A DNA stretch of 64,000 nt from CAWATG01 sp963785035 (GCA_963785035.1 CAWATG010000004.1:724819-788818), one strand, 5' to 3'. Shown: positions 9,692 to 20,281, numbered from the stretch's first letter. Notes: generated by a model not told the origin, from the sequence alone. Numbers and translations: made by a program.

Positions 9692-10294
9692 TCACGACTC
9701 GTCGCAGGTGACCCGCGGGTTCCATTCCGCGAGGCTGCCCAGTGGGTTGTACACGAACACCCATGCGTGCAGGAAGTAGTGGCCCGGCATCCCCATCTCG
9801 TCGCCGGACATCGGGCCATCGAAGGGATGTCCCCAGAGCGAGGGCCGGACCGCGTCACCGGTCGCGCCATGTTCGCCGACGGGTGCCATGTATGAAACCC
9901 CCACCAAACGGAACTCGCCCTCTTCGTTTTTGGCATAGAACAGCCCTTCGGGCTTCCGCGGGTCCACCAGACCGTCGGCAAACAGTCCACGATTCATGAA
10001 GTGGTATCCAGCCGCTCCGACTCCGGGCAGCTCCATGCACGAATCCATCGGCGTGTAGCCCGCGTCGATCGCTTCGCCGACATCTCGGAACTGCGCCGCT
10101 GCTCTCCTGATCGTCCTCGCTTCCCTCATCGTCAGCTCGTTGCGTTGCCGCTCGTCGCGATGGGTATGGCCTCCGTCGATCGTGCTCGCAAACGACGCAC
10201 CACCGGATATCAGGAGTGTGACGGCAAGAGTTGCTCCCACGAACGCTGCTCTGAGCCAGTTCTTCCTGCCACACCGCGGTTCAAGGCTGTTCAT
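9692..10294 (-). CDS. Secreted protein of unknown function, 200 residues
   Basis: I recognise the general pattern of this family from other uncharacterised exported proteins but know no function for it. A signal peptide (AAFVGATLAVTLLISGGASFA) is followed by an acidic helix with DVGEAIDAGYTPMDSC and a compact domain with GVGAAGYHFMNRGL, PEGLFYAKNEEGEFRLVGV and the C-terminal GMPGHYFLHAWVFVYNPLG ending in NPRVTCDES. Two cysteines, near the start of the domain and at its end, could pair as a disulphide outside the cell. The frame is intact. It is divergent from the NTF2-like gene at 10449 and lies about 190 bases beyond the start of the DNRLRE protein, on the same strand. Confidence 0.65.
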   Translation of the reverse strand: MNSLEPRCGRKNWLRAAFVGATLAVTLLISGGASFASTIDGGHTHRDERQRNELTMREARTIRRAAAQFRDVGEAIDAGYTPMDSCMELPGVGAAGYHFMNRGLFADGLVDPRKPEGLFYAKNEEGEFRLVGVSYMAPVGEHGATGDAVRPSLWGHPFDGPMSGDEMGMPGHYFLHAWVFVYNPLGSLAEWNPRVTCDES

Positions 10295-10448
10295 GATGGC
10301 GCTCCTTCTGGATGTTTCGATCCCGACGCGCCGCGAAGCACTTGGGACTGCCGGACCGGCGGTCCACCTGAGACCACGCAGACACTACGGCCCAACGTGT
10401 GCAGCGCGGCGCCACCGGGTCGGACGAAGAGCAATTAGCATCACCGCG

Positions 10449-10889
10449 ATGGAACGCACGCTCTCCGATGGCATACCAACCCCTCCAGGACCGATCGCTG
10501 CGACCGTCGACAGGCTCCTTGCTGCCGTCGAGGCCGGCGCCGGCGATTCGGTCGGTGCGCTCTACGCCGACGATGCGCTGCTCGATGCCACCGTGCCCGG
10601 CTGGCGTCTCACCCGACGAGGTCCGACCGCCATCGCCGCCGAGTATGCCCACTGGTTTGCCGACCCCGGTCACTTCGAGGAACTCGACCGTGTGCCGATC
10701 GACTCCGGGGAACTCGTCACGTACATGCTGGCATGGGAGGAGCATGGAGTACCGCACGCCGCACACCACTGCCATCGGCTGACCGTCGACCCGACGACCA
10801 GCCGGATCACCGCCGACCGCGTCTTCTGCGGGGGCCGCTGGAACGCCGCCCTGCTCGCGTCCATGGCCGACGCGGAGCATGCCAGCTGA
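10449..10889 (+). CDS. NTF2-like (SnoaL-type) small protein
   Basis: A 146-residue protein with the cone-shaped NTF2/SnoaL pattern: an N-terminal helix (PIAATVDRLLAAVEAG), the strand motif SVGALYADDALLDATVPGW, and the closing sheet with VTYMLAWEEHGVPHAAHHC and VFCGGRWN. Proteins of this fold act as small isomerases or ligand-binding domains; nothing here fixes the chemistry. The ATG at 10449 fits a leaderless promoter (tagcat about 9 bases upstream) better than any longer start. Its last codons overlap the start of the kinase-like gene at 10879 by 11 bases, so the two are probably translated together and may act on the same compound. Confidence 0.7.
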   Translation: MERTLSDGIPTPPGPIAATVDRLLAAVEAGAGDSVGALYADDALLDATVPGWRLTRRGPTAIAAEYAHWFADPGHFEELDRVPIDSGELVTYMLAWEEHGVPHAAHHCHRLTVDPTTSRITADRVFCGGRWNAALLASMADAEHAS

Positions 10890-11906
10890 CGTGAAACTCC
10901 CGCTCACTCCGCGCCCCGTCGCCGACTCGGTCGACGAGCTGCTCGCCGGAGCGCAACGGCGCGAACCCTTCCACCCCACGGATAGCCGTTCATCGACCAG
11001 CTTCGAGAGAATCTGGATCGATGATGAACCGCTTATCGTGAAGTATCTACACCTCGATGACGACTTCCCGATGCGCGCTTCGGGGGACATCGGCTGCCGC
11101 CCCCTCCGTGCGTACGCTGCTGGGCTCTACGACCTCGCGCCGAATCTCATCGACCACGGCATCATCGGGATGGCTCGTGGCGTCGGCCGCAATGGCTGGG
11201 GGTCGGCAATCCTCATGCGTGATCTCGCCGTCGACCTTGTACCCGAGGGCGATGCGCCGTTCACAGAAGCCGAACATCTCGGATTCGTGGACCACCTCGC
11301 AGGGATGTGCGCTGCATCGTGGGACTGGCACGACGACCTGGACCTGCTCCCCTACGGGTGCCGATGGGAGTTTTTCGGCAGCGCTGCGATCGATACCGAA
11401 CGCGCACTCGGTTGGCCCGAACGGGTACCGGCCATTGCCGCAGAGGGTTGGGCACGTTTCGCCGAACGCGTCGCACCTCGCGTTGCGGCAGCAGTCGACG
11501 ACCTTCGCCGCGACGTGTCCCCACTGGCCGAAGCGTTGCAACAACGCCATCATGTTTTCTGCACGGCGACTGGAAGGCAGGCAACCTCGGTACCCGCACC
11601 GATGGCAGAACCGTTCTCATCGACTGGGTCTACGTGGGTGAGGGTCCGGCCTGCCACGAGCTCGGCTGGTACCTCGCCTTGAACCGGGCCAAGTTGCCCG
11701 CGGGGCACACCAAGGAACGGGTCATCACCGACTTTCGCGCCGCGCTCGAATCCCATGGCGTGACCACCGACGATTGGTGGGAACGCCAACTCGCGTTGAG
11801 CATGCTCGGCACGCTCGTACAGTTCGGGTGGGAGAAGGCACTCGGCGACGAGGCCGAACTGGCCTGGTGGACCGACCGCGCATCGATGGGGCTCGCGTTG
11901 CTGTGA
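10879..11906 (+). CDS. APH-fold phosphotransferase (one frame slip)
   Basis: A kinase of the aminoglycoside phosphotransferase / EcKinase type, about 341 residues. The N-lobe lysine strand is present as EPLIVKYLHLDDD. After a one-base slip near 11545 the catalytic loop reads FLHGDWKAGN (the Brenner motif HxDxxxxN as HGDWKAGN), followed by the metal-binding segment VLIDWVYVGEGPACHEL. The second frame ends normally at 11906. It overlaps the upstream NTF2-like gene by 11 bases. The substrate is unlikely to be an antibiotic; families of this kind in actinobacteria mostly phosphorylate metabolites. The 3' end abuts the end of the convergent Nramp gene. Confidence 0.75.
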
Positions 11907-13191
11907 GCGGTGAAATCGCCGCGGCGTTCAACGCGACGAGACACCGCCCCTGATCCCTCAGAAACACCGACAACAACGCCAGAGCGACGACGCAGACAGC
12001 AATGAACGCGATGGCAACGGTGTACCCAATGGCGGCTGACGTGCTCGCGACGAACTCACCCATGACAACCGGATCACGGGCGAGGCCGTACAAGAAGCAG
12101 AGCAGAGGCAACAGCAGCACCGCGTTGAGGATCTGCGTCAGCACGAGAATCGACACCAGCGGCGCACCCGGCACCAGGATGAGCCCAGCACTCACCACGA
12201 CGATCACGCCGTACGTCCCATAGAACAGCGGCGCCTCGCGGGGACGGTCATCCAGACGCAGCTTCGCGTCCCACGAACTCGCTGACCGAATACGCGGTGG
12301 ACAGCGGAAGAACCGATGGCGGCAAGGAGCGCCGCGCCGATGAGACCGACACCGAACAGCTTCCCCGCAAGGTTCCCAGCGAGCGGCTCCAGTGCTCGAG
12401 CGGCATCAGAAGCGTCGTTGATCGAGATGCCTTTCGGGTGGAGGGTGGCGGCGCATGCGATGACGACGAAGAATCCGATGATCCCCGTCAGGCACGAGCC
12501 GACAATCACATCGATTCGCTCGTAGCGAAGCTCGTCAGTGGTAAGACGCTTGTCCGCCGCGTAGGACTGGATGAAGCTCAACCCCCAGGGAGCGAGCGTC
12601 GTTCCGATGGTCGCCGTCACGATCGCGATCGCGTCGCGCGAACGCGGCAAGGGTTGGTGCCACGGTTCCGTGCAACGCGGCGCCCCAATCGGGCTTGGCC
12701 ATGACACCGGCAATCACGTACGTCACGAACACCGCGCAAAGCAACATGAGAACGCGCTCGATGCGATGAAAACTCCCCCTCAGAACCATGAGCGACACCG
12801 CCGCGGCCGCAAGGGGCACGCTCGTGTAGCGACTCACACCGAAGAGTTCGAAGCCCGCGGCAATTCCGGCGAACTCGGCGCACGTCGTACCGACATTGGC
12901 GACAACGAGCGCAACAACAGCGAAAGCGGCCAAACGTACGCCGTACACCTCGCGTACCAACCCAGTCAGTCCTTGGCCTGTCACGACGCCCATTCGGGCG
13001 CCAAGGTCATGAAACAGGACGAGCGCTACCGTCGATACCAGCAGCACCCACAGCAGTTGGTATCCATGTTTGGCACCGAGCACCGAATAGGTGGTGAGGC
13101 CCGCAGGATCATCGTCGGACAGCCCCGCCAGAAGTCCCGGACCGAGGACCGCGGCGAGGAGACCGTACCTACGCCGCAGCGAAGAGATCAA
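11907..13191 (-). CDS. Nramp-family divalent metal transporter (two or more frame slips)
   Basis: A polytopic Nramp/MntH-type importer for Mn2+ or Fe2+ driven by protons. It opens MISSLRRRYGLLAAVLGPGLLAGL, with the metal-binding motif of TM1 as DDDPAGLTTY (family DPGN replaced by DPAG). After a slip near 12640 the second piece holds TATIGTTLAPWGLSFIQSY, the TM6 region with APW instead of MPH, and after another near 12230 the last helices follow (TQILNAVLLLPLLCFLYGL). The APW variant occurs in Nramp relatives that move other metals, so Mn is not certain. The open frame runs past 11907 into the kinase gene, so the exact end is uncertain. The start overlaps the PRC/CBS gene stop by 4 bases. Confidence 0.75.
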
Positions 13192-14511
13192 CGCGAAACG
13201 TCCGGGTCACGAAACCAGTTGCGCCACGAACGCAAGGCCTGGGCGCGACGACGAATGCGGGCGTAGCGCCCCTGGCCGGGGAGGCGCTCGACAAGCAATT
13301 CTTCGAGCACGTCGTCAATGGCTACGACACCGACGAGCCGACCTTCGGTGTCGACCACGGGAAGAGCAAGGTAGTCGTGCAGTGCGAAGAGGTCGATGAC
13401 CCGATCGACAGGCAACGTGGCAGGCACGACCGGCACCGATCTCGGCGTTGTGCGGCCAGCCAGCAGATCGTTCGGTTGATAGCTACCGACCGGACGGCCG
13501 TCGTCGTCGACGACGAACACGGTTGCCAACCCTTCGAGCTCTGGAAGATCAGCGGCGACACGGTCTCGGATCATCTCGACGGACTCACCGACAGCAGCGG
13601 TACGAACCTCGCTGTTCATCAGTCCACCAGCCGTATCGGCGCGATGTGCGAGGAGGCGCCTGAGCGTCATGGCGCGTTCGGAGAGCACGCCCTCCAACAA
13701 TGCGTCGACGGTATCGGGTGACAGATGCCGCAGCACTGCAGCGGCATCGTCGGCAGGCATACTCGCAACCATCGACGACGCGGTTTGCTCGTGAGGCCGT
13801 GTGCAGCAAGCGAGCCCCGACGCCGGGATGTGAGGCGCTCAGCGCCCCAGCAGCAGCGGAAGCGGGAACCGCATCGAGAACCTCGACTGCTCGCGCCGTA
13901 GGGAGGTGCGCCACGACCGAGGCCAACTCAGTGGCCGCCAGTCGATGCACGACTGCGGCGGGGGCAGCGAGCTGCAGCGCATGTCCGCGTGCCGAGGTCA
14001 GGTGCAGGTCTGACCAATCAACCATGTGCCCGCGGCGATTCTGCACGAGACGGCCCATGCCAATCCGACGCCAGACTCCCGCCGCGCCGACCTCGACCGA
14101 GGCCACGCGCAGCACCGCGCCAGACCGCTCGATCACCACGTCGGACACACGAGCGAGACGCTTTCCGGCAACGTCGACGATCTGCGTGTCCAGGACATCG
14201 CGGGCGAGAAACAGCTCGTGCTCGGACAAAGCCTTCTGCGAGCCCGACTCGCCACCTTGCTCCGCTGATGTCGACACCTGGATATCGCCCTGTTCGAAGG
14301 ACGTCACCGCATCCCATTGCACCAGGAAGCCGACGCGCCGACGACGACCAACCGCCACTCGCCGGACAACCGGGCGGTCGTCTCCGAACTCGACGGTCAT
14401 GTCAACGAGATGGCCCAAGACCTCCCCACCAACAGAGCGGACCTCTGTACCGAGAAGATCACTGAGCAGCATCGACCGGACTGCACTATGGGACATCGGT
14501 GCTGCGCTCAC
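13188..14511 (-). CDS. PRC-barrel / MgtE N-domain / CBS regulatory protein (one frame slip)
   Basis: A soluble, sensor-like protein coupled to the Nramp transporter by a 4-base overlap (ATGA) of its stop with the transporter start. The N-terminus has a PRC-barrel (LLSDLLGTEVRSVGGEVLGH) and a second barrel-like unit (VLDTQIVDVAGKRLARVSD). A helical MgtE_N-type domain follows (VVHRLAATELASVVAHLPTA). After a slip near 13780 the helical domain continues (MPADDAAAVLRHLSPD), and a CBS pair follows, with AVGESVEMIRDRVAADLP and RLVGVVAIDDVLEELLVER. It has no membrane helices, unlike true MgtE channels, so it probably gates the neighbouring transporter by sensing metal or nucleotide. That role is inferred from architecture and coupling. 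Confidence 0.75.
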
Positions 14512-14706
14512 ATCCTGACTCGGTATATCACCTCATCGGCACAGTTTGGCGGCGTCATGGTCTCACACCAGACCGCCTTGGCCCCACTGTGTCCCGCCTT
14601 GATCACCATATGGACGGATCCTGCAGATACGAACGAACGCAAAGTCGAGCGGCGGCGATCTCACGATGCCACTGACGACGCGTGGCCTCTGAGCGTCAAG
14701 CAAACC

Positions 14707-17002
14707 TCATGGTTTGCACGACGTCCTCTCGTCGAGGATGACCTCGAGTGTGCCGTGCCGATGCTGTACGTCGATCTCGTGACCTGCCGTCCTTACGCCG
14801 CGTGATGTGGAGATCGACGGAGGCTTCGCCAACCGCGAGTCGCTCGAGGCGCACATCGTCAAGCCACACGGGCAGAGCGGGTCGCACCCGTAAGGTGCGC
14901 GCCGCGGCATCGGCGTCGAGTCCGACCAAAGCGGCAATGAGGTGCACGATCGCTGCAGAAGCCCACGCCTGCGGGACGTTCGCGCCGAGGTATTGGACCG
15001 GAAAGCTGCCAGGATCACGTTGGAGCCCCGAGAACAGCTCGGGGAGACGGCGTGAATCGAGGTGGTCCGCAGCATCGAAGAGCGCTCGCGCGATCAACGC
15101 CGCCTCGGCGTCGAGACCGTAGTTGCGAAAGCCGGCTGCCGCGATCGCATTGTCGTGAGGCCACACCGATCCGAGCTGGTACGAAAACGGGTTGTAGCGA
15201 ACGTGGTCCGCAGAGAGCGTGCGCACACCCCAGCCACTCCACATGTCGGGGGCCAGGAGGCGACTGGCGACACGCCTCGCGCGTTCCGGTTCGATCGCGC
15301 GTGTCCAGAGGAGATGCCCCGGGTTGGATGCGACGGTGTCGATCGGATGCTTGTCGCCATCGAGCCCGAGGTAGTACGTGCCTTCGTCTTCCCACCAGAA
15401 GCGCGTCTCGATGAGCTCCGCGAGGCGTTCGGCCTCTTCTCGAAGGCGCGTCGCGCCACTGACGTCGCGATAGACGTCTTCGAGGATGCCAGCCCACGCT
15501 CGTTTCGCTGCGACGACCAAACCTTGGTGCTCACACAACGCTATCGGCAATGTGGAAACCCCACCGTCAGCGCCAACGATCGCGTCGCCGGAGTCCTTCC
15601 ATCCCTGGTTGTAGTAGCCCTGTGCTGACCGTGTCCGGTATTCCTGGAGACCGTCACCATCCAGGTCACCATCGGTCTCGATCCATGCGAGTGCACGCTC
15701 CACGTGCGGACGGAGCGCATCGAGCGCAACCCGATCACCGTGCCAATTCCACGCCATTGCCGCCACCAGGACGTAGAGGGTGGTTGCTTCGTGCGATCCG
15801 TAGTACGGCGTGTGCGGCACGAGGTGCAGGGCCGCGAGCTCGCCGTTGCGCACTTCGTGTTCGATCTTGCCCGGCTGCATGTCACGCGTGTCGTCATACG
15901 CGTCTGCCTGCAGAGCGCCAAGGGCTCGGAGGCTTCCGAGCGCGAATCGCGGCGTCAAGGACAACGTCTGAAACGACACGGTCAACGCGTCGCGCCCGAA
16001 CAGGCTTACGAACCACGGCACGCCGGCTGCCGGGACCCATGAATCCACGCTCTTGCTCTTGGCATTCCCTTGTCGGCCATTCGAATGTTCACTGCTTGCT
16101 ATCGGATCGTGCCGATGCATGCGCAGACCGGCAAGGTCGCTGACTGCTTGGCGCAAGGTGGCAGTGACATCGGGATCACTGGTCGCGAACCGTGTCGCCT
16201 GCGCGACCCAACTCCGGTGCGTCCGGTCCTGTTCGGTGTCGCCGAGCAGGTTGTGACATCCGCGGGGTACATGCGCAGACTCGCCGCCGTCCAGGCTCGG
16301 CCTCCACAACAAGCACGTATGCCACGACTCCCCCGGCTCTATGGAGACCCGGAACAGGATCCCGCCGTTCGCGAACTCGGGCGCCGAATCGGCCACGTCC
16401 ACCATGAACGCGATGCTCCGGTGGAACTCGCCGTTGCGGTACTCGGTGAGGAGGCGTCCAGCACGTTCGTTCCATGTGCTCTGCAACGCGCCGCGGCGAA
16501 TCTCCCGGCCGCTCCTGACGTCGAACACATCGGCGAAATCCGATTCGAGACTGACCTCGAGACTCAACACAACGGGTTGACCGCTGAAGTTTGTGAGGTC
16601 GTAATCCTCATGGATGCCATGACCGATGGTTCGATCGAGCCGCAGGTGCAGCGAGCTCGCCTCGATCGTGGCGCCATCCGCGCCGAGAATCAATGGATTC
16701 GTGAACTCGAACCGCGCAGAGTGCGCCTCCACCGCCGAGGAATTGGACAGAACAGGACGTACTCGGCACAGCTTCAGGCGATAGCCCGAGACCAACCTCG
16801 TGTCCGACACGAAGTATCCTTGTTCGCGGTTCGAGGACATCTCCCCGTTGACGCCCGAGACAGCGAACTCATTGTCGCTGTGGATCGTCACCGCTGCGGG
16901 ACCGACACGAACCTCCACGCTTTCCTCTTCTGCGCTCTGTGACCGGACCCGCTCCCGGTCTTCCGTTACGAGAACTCTGGGGCGCAATCTAACGGTGAGC
17001 AC
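14707..17002 (-). CDS. Glycogen debranching enzyme (amylo-1,6-glucosidase type; slip near 3' end)
   Basis: A large alpha-glucanase of about 765 residues with the N-terminal debranching domain (SNREQGYFVSDTRLVSGYRL) and a C-terminal (alpha/alpha)6 barrel. The barrel carries VPWFVSLFGRDALTVSFQ, YYNQGWKDSGDAIVGADG and PFSYQLGSVWPHDNAIA, all typical of this group; the acidic residues of WKDSGD lie in the catalytic cleft of relatives. The frame opened at 17002 would run to 14696 with an Arg-rich tail. Shifting by one base near 14795 gives a natural end HEIDVQHRHGTLEVILDE with stop at 14707. It is the last gene of a run with gnd, zwf and pgl, 43 bases after pgl, which links glycogen or trehalose breakdown to the oxidative pentose phosphate route. 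Confidence 0.85.
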
Positions 17003-17045
17003 CCAGTTACCTGCGCGCGGTACGCCACGTTTTGGTACCGGTGGC

Positions 17046-17709
17046 TCAGAGCGCCATGTCGGTAATCACGACGGCTCGATCACGTGCGACGCGGCCCGCG
17101 GGGATGGTCTCGTCACCGCCAAGCAACCGCCGCAGCACCTCGCGCTTGTCGTTTCCTGTCACGATCCACACGATCGCCGCGGCGCGATCGAGCGGCGGGT
17201 ACGTGAGCGTCATGCGACGAGTACCGAGATAGTCGTTTGTGATCGCGACGTTCGTGCCGGTCACCTCGAGCACGGGATCCGCAGGGACGAGGGATGCCGT
17301 GTGCCCGTCGACGCCGAGACCGAGGTGTACGAGATCCAGCACCTGGGGCAATTCGGCGGAATAGCGGCGCGCTGCAGCATCGAGGTCAGGTTCGTCCACC
17401 GGGAGCGGATGCACGACCACCGGGACGTGCCTGCAGGAGCGCGGCATCCAGATGGGTGAGGTTTCGGGCCGGATCGCCACGAGGAACGATGCGCTCATCG
17501 ACTTGGTAGACGTGCACGCGTTCCCATGCCAGGTCAACCTGTGCAAGGCGCGTGAGAACTGCCCAAGGTGTCCGACCACCGCTCAAGGCGATCGAGGCGC
17601 TCCGGCCGTCCCTGGTGGCCGCACGGAGTCGATCGGCGATGCAGCGCGTTGCCTCCTGGACGACATCGTCCACGCTGACGACCTTCATCCCTGAGCGCGC
17701 AGGTTCCAC
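17046..17709 (-). CDS. pgl: 6-phosphogluconolactonase (one frame slip)
   Basis: Hydrolyses 6-phosphogluconolactone, the second step of the oxidative pentose phosphate pathway. The first part has the sugar-phosphate binding motif SASIALSGGRTPWAVL and VHVYQVDERIVPRGDPARN. A one-base slip near 17425 leads into HPLPVDEPDLDAAARRY, LDLVHLGLGVDGHTASLVP and the ending GNDKREVLRRLLGGDETIPA. The motifs and total length (about 220 residues) match the NagB-like DevB/Pgl family. It starts 18 bases after zwf (GTG at 17709; ATG at 17688 is an alternative) and precedes the debranching enzyme, so all three consecutive pathway enzymes sit together. Confidence 0.85.
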
Positions 17710-17727
17710 TGTCGGATCCGCCTGTTC

Positions 17728-19113
17728 TCATGCTTCATCCTCATCAACATCGTGCCATCCGCCCTGGGGCACGAGAACGTCGCGCGGTCCCCAGGATCCC
17801 CTCTCATAGAGCTGGACGGGAGCATGGTCTTCCAAGACAGGCTGCACGATCCTCCATGCTGCTTCGACGCCGTCCTGGCGAGCGAACAAACGTGCATCGC
17901 CACCGAGCGCGTCGTCGAGGAGCCGTTCGTAGGCCTCGTGACCGCCCGACGCGTTCTCCGTGTTGGCAACTCGCAACGGCACCGATCTGCTGAGCAACGC
18001 GTCACCCAGCTTCTTGACCTGCATCTCGAGTGTGATGCTGGGATCGGGCTTCATGCGGAATCGCAGGTGGTTGGGGTGTGGTGCGCACATGGGGTCGGCG
18101 AAGAGCAATCGCGGTGGTCGCTTGAACTCGATCACGGCCTCGGTCACGGTTGCCGGGAGACCCTTTCCGGCTCTGATGTACCAGGGAACACCGGCCCAGC
18201 GCCACGAGTCGATCTCGGTACGCAACGCGACGAAGGTCTCCGTATCCGAGTCGGCGGGGACTCCGCTTTCCGCGCGGTATCCCTCGTATTGCCCACGGAT
18301 GAGATCGGCCGACTGGAATGGCCGCATCGCGGTGAGCACCTTGGCTCGTTCGTCTCGGAGGGCGTTGGTGTCTTCGGAGACGGGGGGCTCCATCGCCAGG
18401 AGCGCCACGATCTGCAGCAGATGATTCTGCACGACATCGCGCAGCGTTCCGACGCGGTCGTAGAAGCGGCCGCGGCCCTCCACGCCGAAGGATTCGGCCA
18501 TCGTGATCTGCACGTTGTCGATGTAGTAGCGATTCCAGACGGGTTCGAGGATGCTGTTCGCGAAGCGGAACACCATGAGGTTCTGGACTGGTTCCTTGCC
18601 CAGGAAGTGGTCGATGCGAAAGATCGCATCCTCGGGGAAGTATCGATGCAGGGTCTCGTTGAGCTGTTCGGCCGATGCGAGGTCGCGACCGAATGGCTTT
18701 TCCAGTACGACACGAGCGTGCTGGTTGAGGCCGATCGAGGCGAGCCCTTCGACCACGTCGCCGAACAGCGACGGCGGAATCGCCAGATAACACACCACCA
18801 GGCGCGCGTCGGCGAGCATCGTGCCCAGTTGCCGATAGGTCTCCGGATCCCGATAGTCGCCCGGGACGTAACGCAACGAGGCTGCGAGGACGGCGAAGAT
18901 GGTCTCGTCAATGGTCACGCCGGCAGCTTCGAGTTTCGTGCGCACATGGGTCCGCAGCTCGTCGACGCTCCATACCGTCGAAGCAACGCCCACGACAACC
19001 GCAGGAAGCCGCCCGCGAGCCGACAACTTGTACAGCGAGGTGAGCAGCTTCTTGGCGGCGAGGTCGCCGGTGATACCAAAGAGCACGAGGGTATCGGCGC
19101 GTTCGGCGGTCAT
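17728..19113 (-). CDS. zwf: Glucose-6-phosphate dehydrogenase
   Basis: Oxidises glucose 6-phosphate to the lactone with reduction of NADP+ (or NAD+). The 461-residue frame is intact. The dinucleotide motif reads LVLFGITGDLAAKKLLTSLY (family GxxGDLAxxK), and the substrate/active-site motif is RIDHFLGKEPVQNL with the catalytic histidine. Further conserved pieces are FRFANSILEPVWNRYYIDNV and FKRPPRLLF. The start overlaps the gnd stop by 4 bases and the next gene is pgl, so the order gnd-zwf-pgl encodes the whole oxidative branch in one transcription unit. There is no adjacent opcA, the allosteric subunit found beside zwf in many actinobacteria. Confidence 0.95.
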   Translation of the reverse strand: MTAERADTLVLFGITGDLAAKKLLTSLYKLSARGRLPAVVVGVASTVWSVDELRTHVRTKLEAAGVTIDETIFAVLAASLRYVPGDYRDPETYRQLGTMLADARLVVCYLAIPPSLFGDVVEGLASIGLNQHARVVLEKPFGRDLASAEQLNETLHRYFPEDAIFRIDHFLGKEPVQNLMVFRFANSILEPVWNRYYIDNVQITMAESFGVEGRGRFYDRVGTLRDVVQNHLLQIVALLAMEPPVSEDTNALRDERAKVLTAMRPFQSADLIRGQYEGYRAESGVPADSDTETFVALRTEIDSWRWAGVPWYIRAGKGLPATVTEAVIEFKRPPRLLFADPMCAPHPNHLRFRMKPDPSITLEMQVKKLGDALLSRSVPLRVANTENASGGHEAYERLLDDALGGDARLFARQDGVEAAWRIVQPVLEDHAPVQLYERGSWGPRDVLVPQGGWHDVDEDEA

Positions 19114-20129
19114 GACGAGCTGACGTTTTCGTCGTGCCCGCCGAACTGGTTCCGCATCGCCGAGAGCAGCCGGTCGCCGTAGTCGGCTTCGCCACGCGAG
19201 CTGAAACGCTCATACAACGCGGCAGTCAGTACATGAGCCGGAACGCCGAGGTCCACGGCAGCTTGGACGGTCCATCGACCCTCACCCGAGTCGGACACGC
19301 GGCCTCGAAAGCCGTCGAGCTCCGGGTCTTGTCGGAGCGCGACCGCGGTGAGGTCGAGAAGCCAGGACGACACGACGCTTCCTCGTCGCCAGACTTCGGC
19401 AACCTCGGGAAGGTCGATGTCGAATTGGTAGTACTGCGGATCGCGCAACGGCGCGGTCTCGGCATCGTGCTCCCGGGACGCCGAACCGATTCCCGCGTGC
19501 GCCAGGAGATTGAGCCCCTCGGCATAGGCGGCCATCATCCCGTACTCGATTCCGTTGTGCACCATCTTGACGAAATGACCCGCACCGTTGGGCCCGCAGT
19601 GCAGGTAGCCATGTTCTGACGGGCTCGGTTGACCGGTGCGGCCGATGGACCGCGGCCCCGCGTCGACGCCGGGCGCGAGCGCCTTGAAGATCGGGTCCAG
19701 ATGATCGACGATCTCGGTTTCACCACCGATCATCAAGCAGAAACCGCGTTCGAGACCGAACACCCCACCGCTCGTGCCCACGTCGACATAGTGGATGTTC
19801 GCCTCACGGAGCATGGCCGCGCGATCGATGTCGTCGCGATAACAGCTGTTCCCGCCGTCGACAATGATGTCGCCCGCACCGAGGTGGCCGGCGACCTCGG
19901 CGACCACTTGGCCGGTGAGCGCGGCCGGCACCATGACCCAGACCACGCGAGGTGTCCTGAGCTTCTCGGCAAGATCCTGGGGCGAGGATGCTCCGGTCGC
20001 CCCTTCGGCAACGAGCGCTGCGACCGAATCCGGGTTGCGGTCGTAGACCACGCATTCGTGACCCGCCTGCATCGCGCGCCGGACGAGATTCGCTCCCATC
20101 CGGCCCAGACCGACCATGGCTACCTGCAT
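19110..20129 (-). CDS. gnd: 6-phosphogluconate dehydrogenase, decarboxylating (short form)
   Basis: Converts 6-phosphogluconate to ribulose 5-phosphate, CO2 and NAD(P)H. The 339-residue chain is the short, NAD-preferring type (YqeC/GntZ-like) and not the roughly 470-residue form of enteric bacteria. It shows the nucleotide motif MVGLGRMGANLVRRAMQAG followed by VVYDRN, the substrate motif GTSGGVFGLERGFCLMIGG, and the catalytic lysine helix GHFVKMVHNGIEYGMM. The C-terminal domain is short and ends RNQFGGHDENVSSS. The frame is intact. It heads the operon with zwf (4-base overlap), pgl and the debranching enzyme. Confidence 0.93.
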   Translation of the reverse strand: MQVAMVGLGRMGANLVRRAMQAGHECVVYDRNPDSVAALVAEGATGASSPQDLAEKLRTPRVVWVMVPAALTGQVVAEVAGHLGAGDIIVDGGNSCYRDDIDRAAMLREANIHYVDVGTSGGVFGLERGFCLMIGGETEIVDHLDPIFKALAPGVDAGPRSIGRTGQPSPSEHGYLHCGPNGAGHFVKMVHNGIEYGMMAAYAEGLNLLAHAGIGSASREHDAETAPLRDPQYYQFDIDLPEVAEVWRRGSVVSSWLLDLTAVALRQDPELDGFRGRVSDSGEGRWTVQAAVDLGVPAHVLTAALYERFSSRGEADYGDRLLSAMRNQFGGHDENVSSS

Positions 20130-20281
20130 GATGTGGGCTCCCGTGTGTGCACTCTTGCCGTCGTCGACCGACGCGTCGCCGCAACCATGTCACACCACGG
20201 GTCATCGTGGCGTTCGACCTCAAGGGATTCGGGCGCGCCAGCACGGCCTAGGAGAACACGTCGGGTGTCTCCACCCGGTCC

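Noticed and set aside
13188..14511. True MgtE magnesium channel
   Set aside because: The sequence has the MgtE_N and CBS parts but no transmembrane helices, so it cannot be the channel itself.
17752..19182. A 476-codon plus-strand frame
   Set aside because: It is antisense to zwf and made open by codon bias; it contains no recognisable motif.
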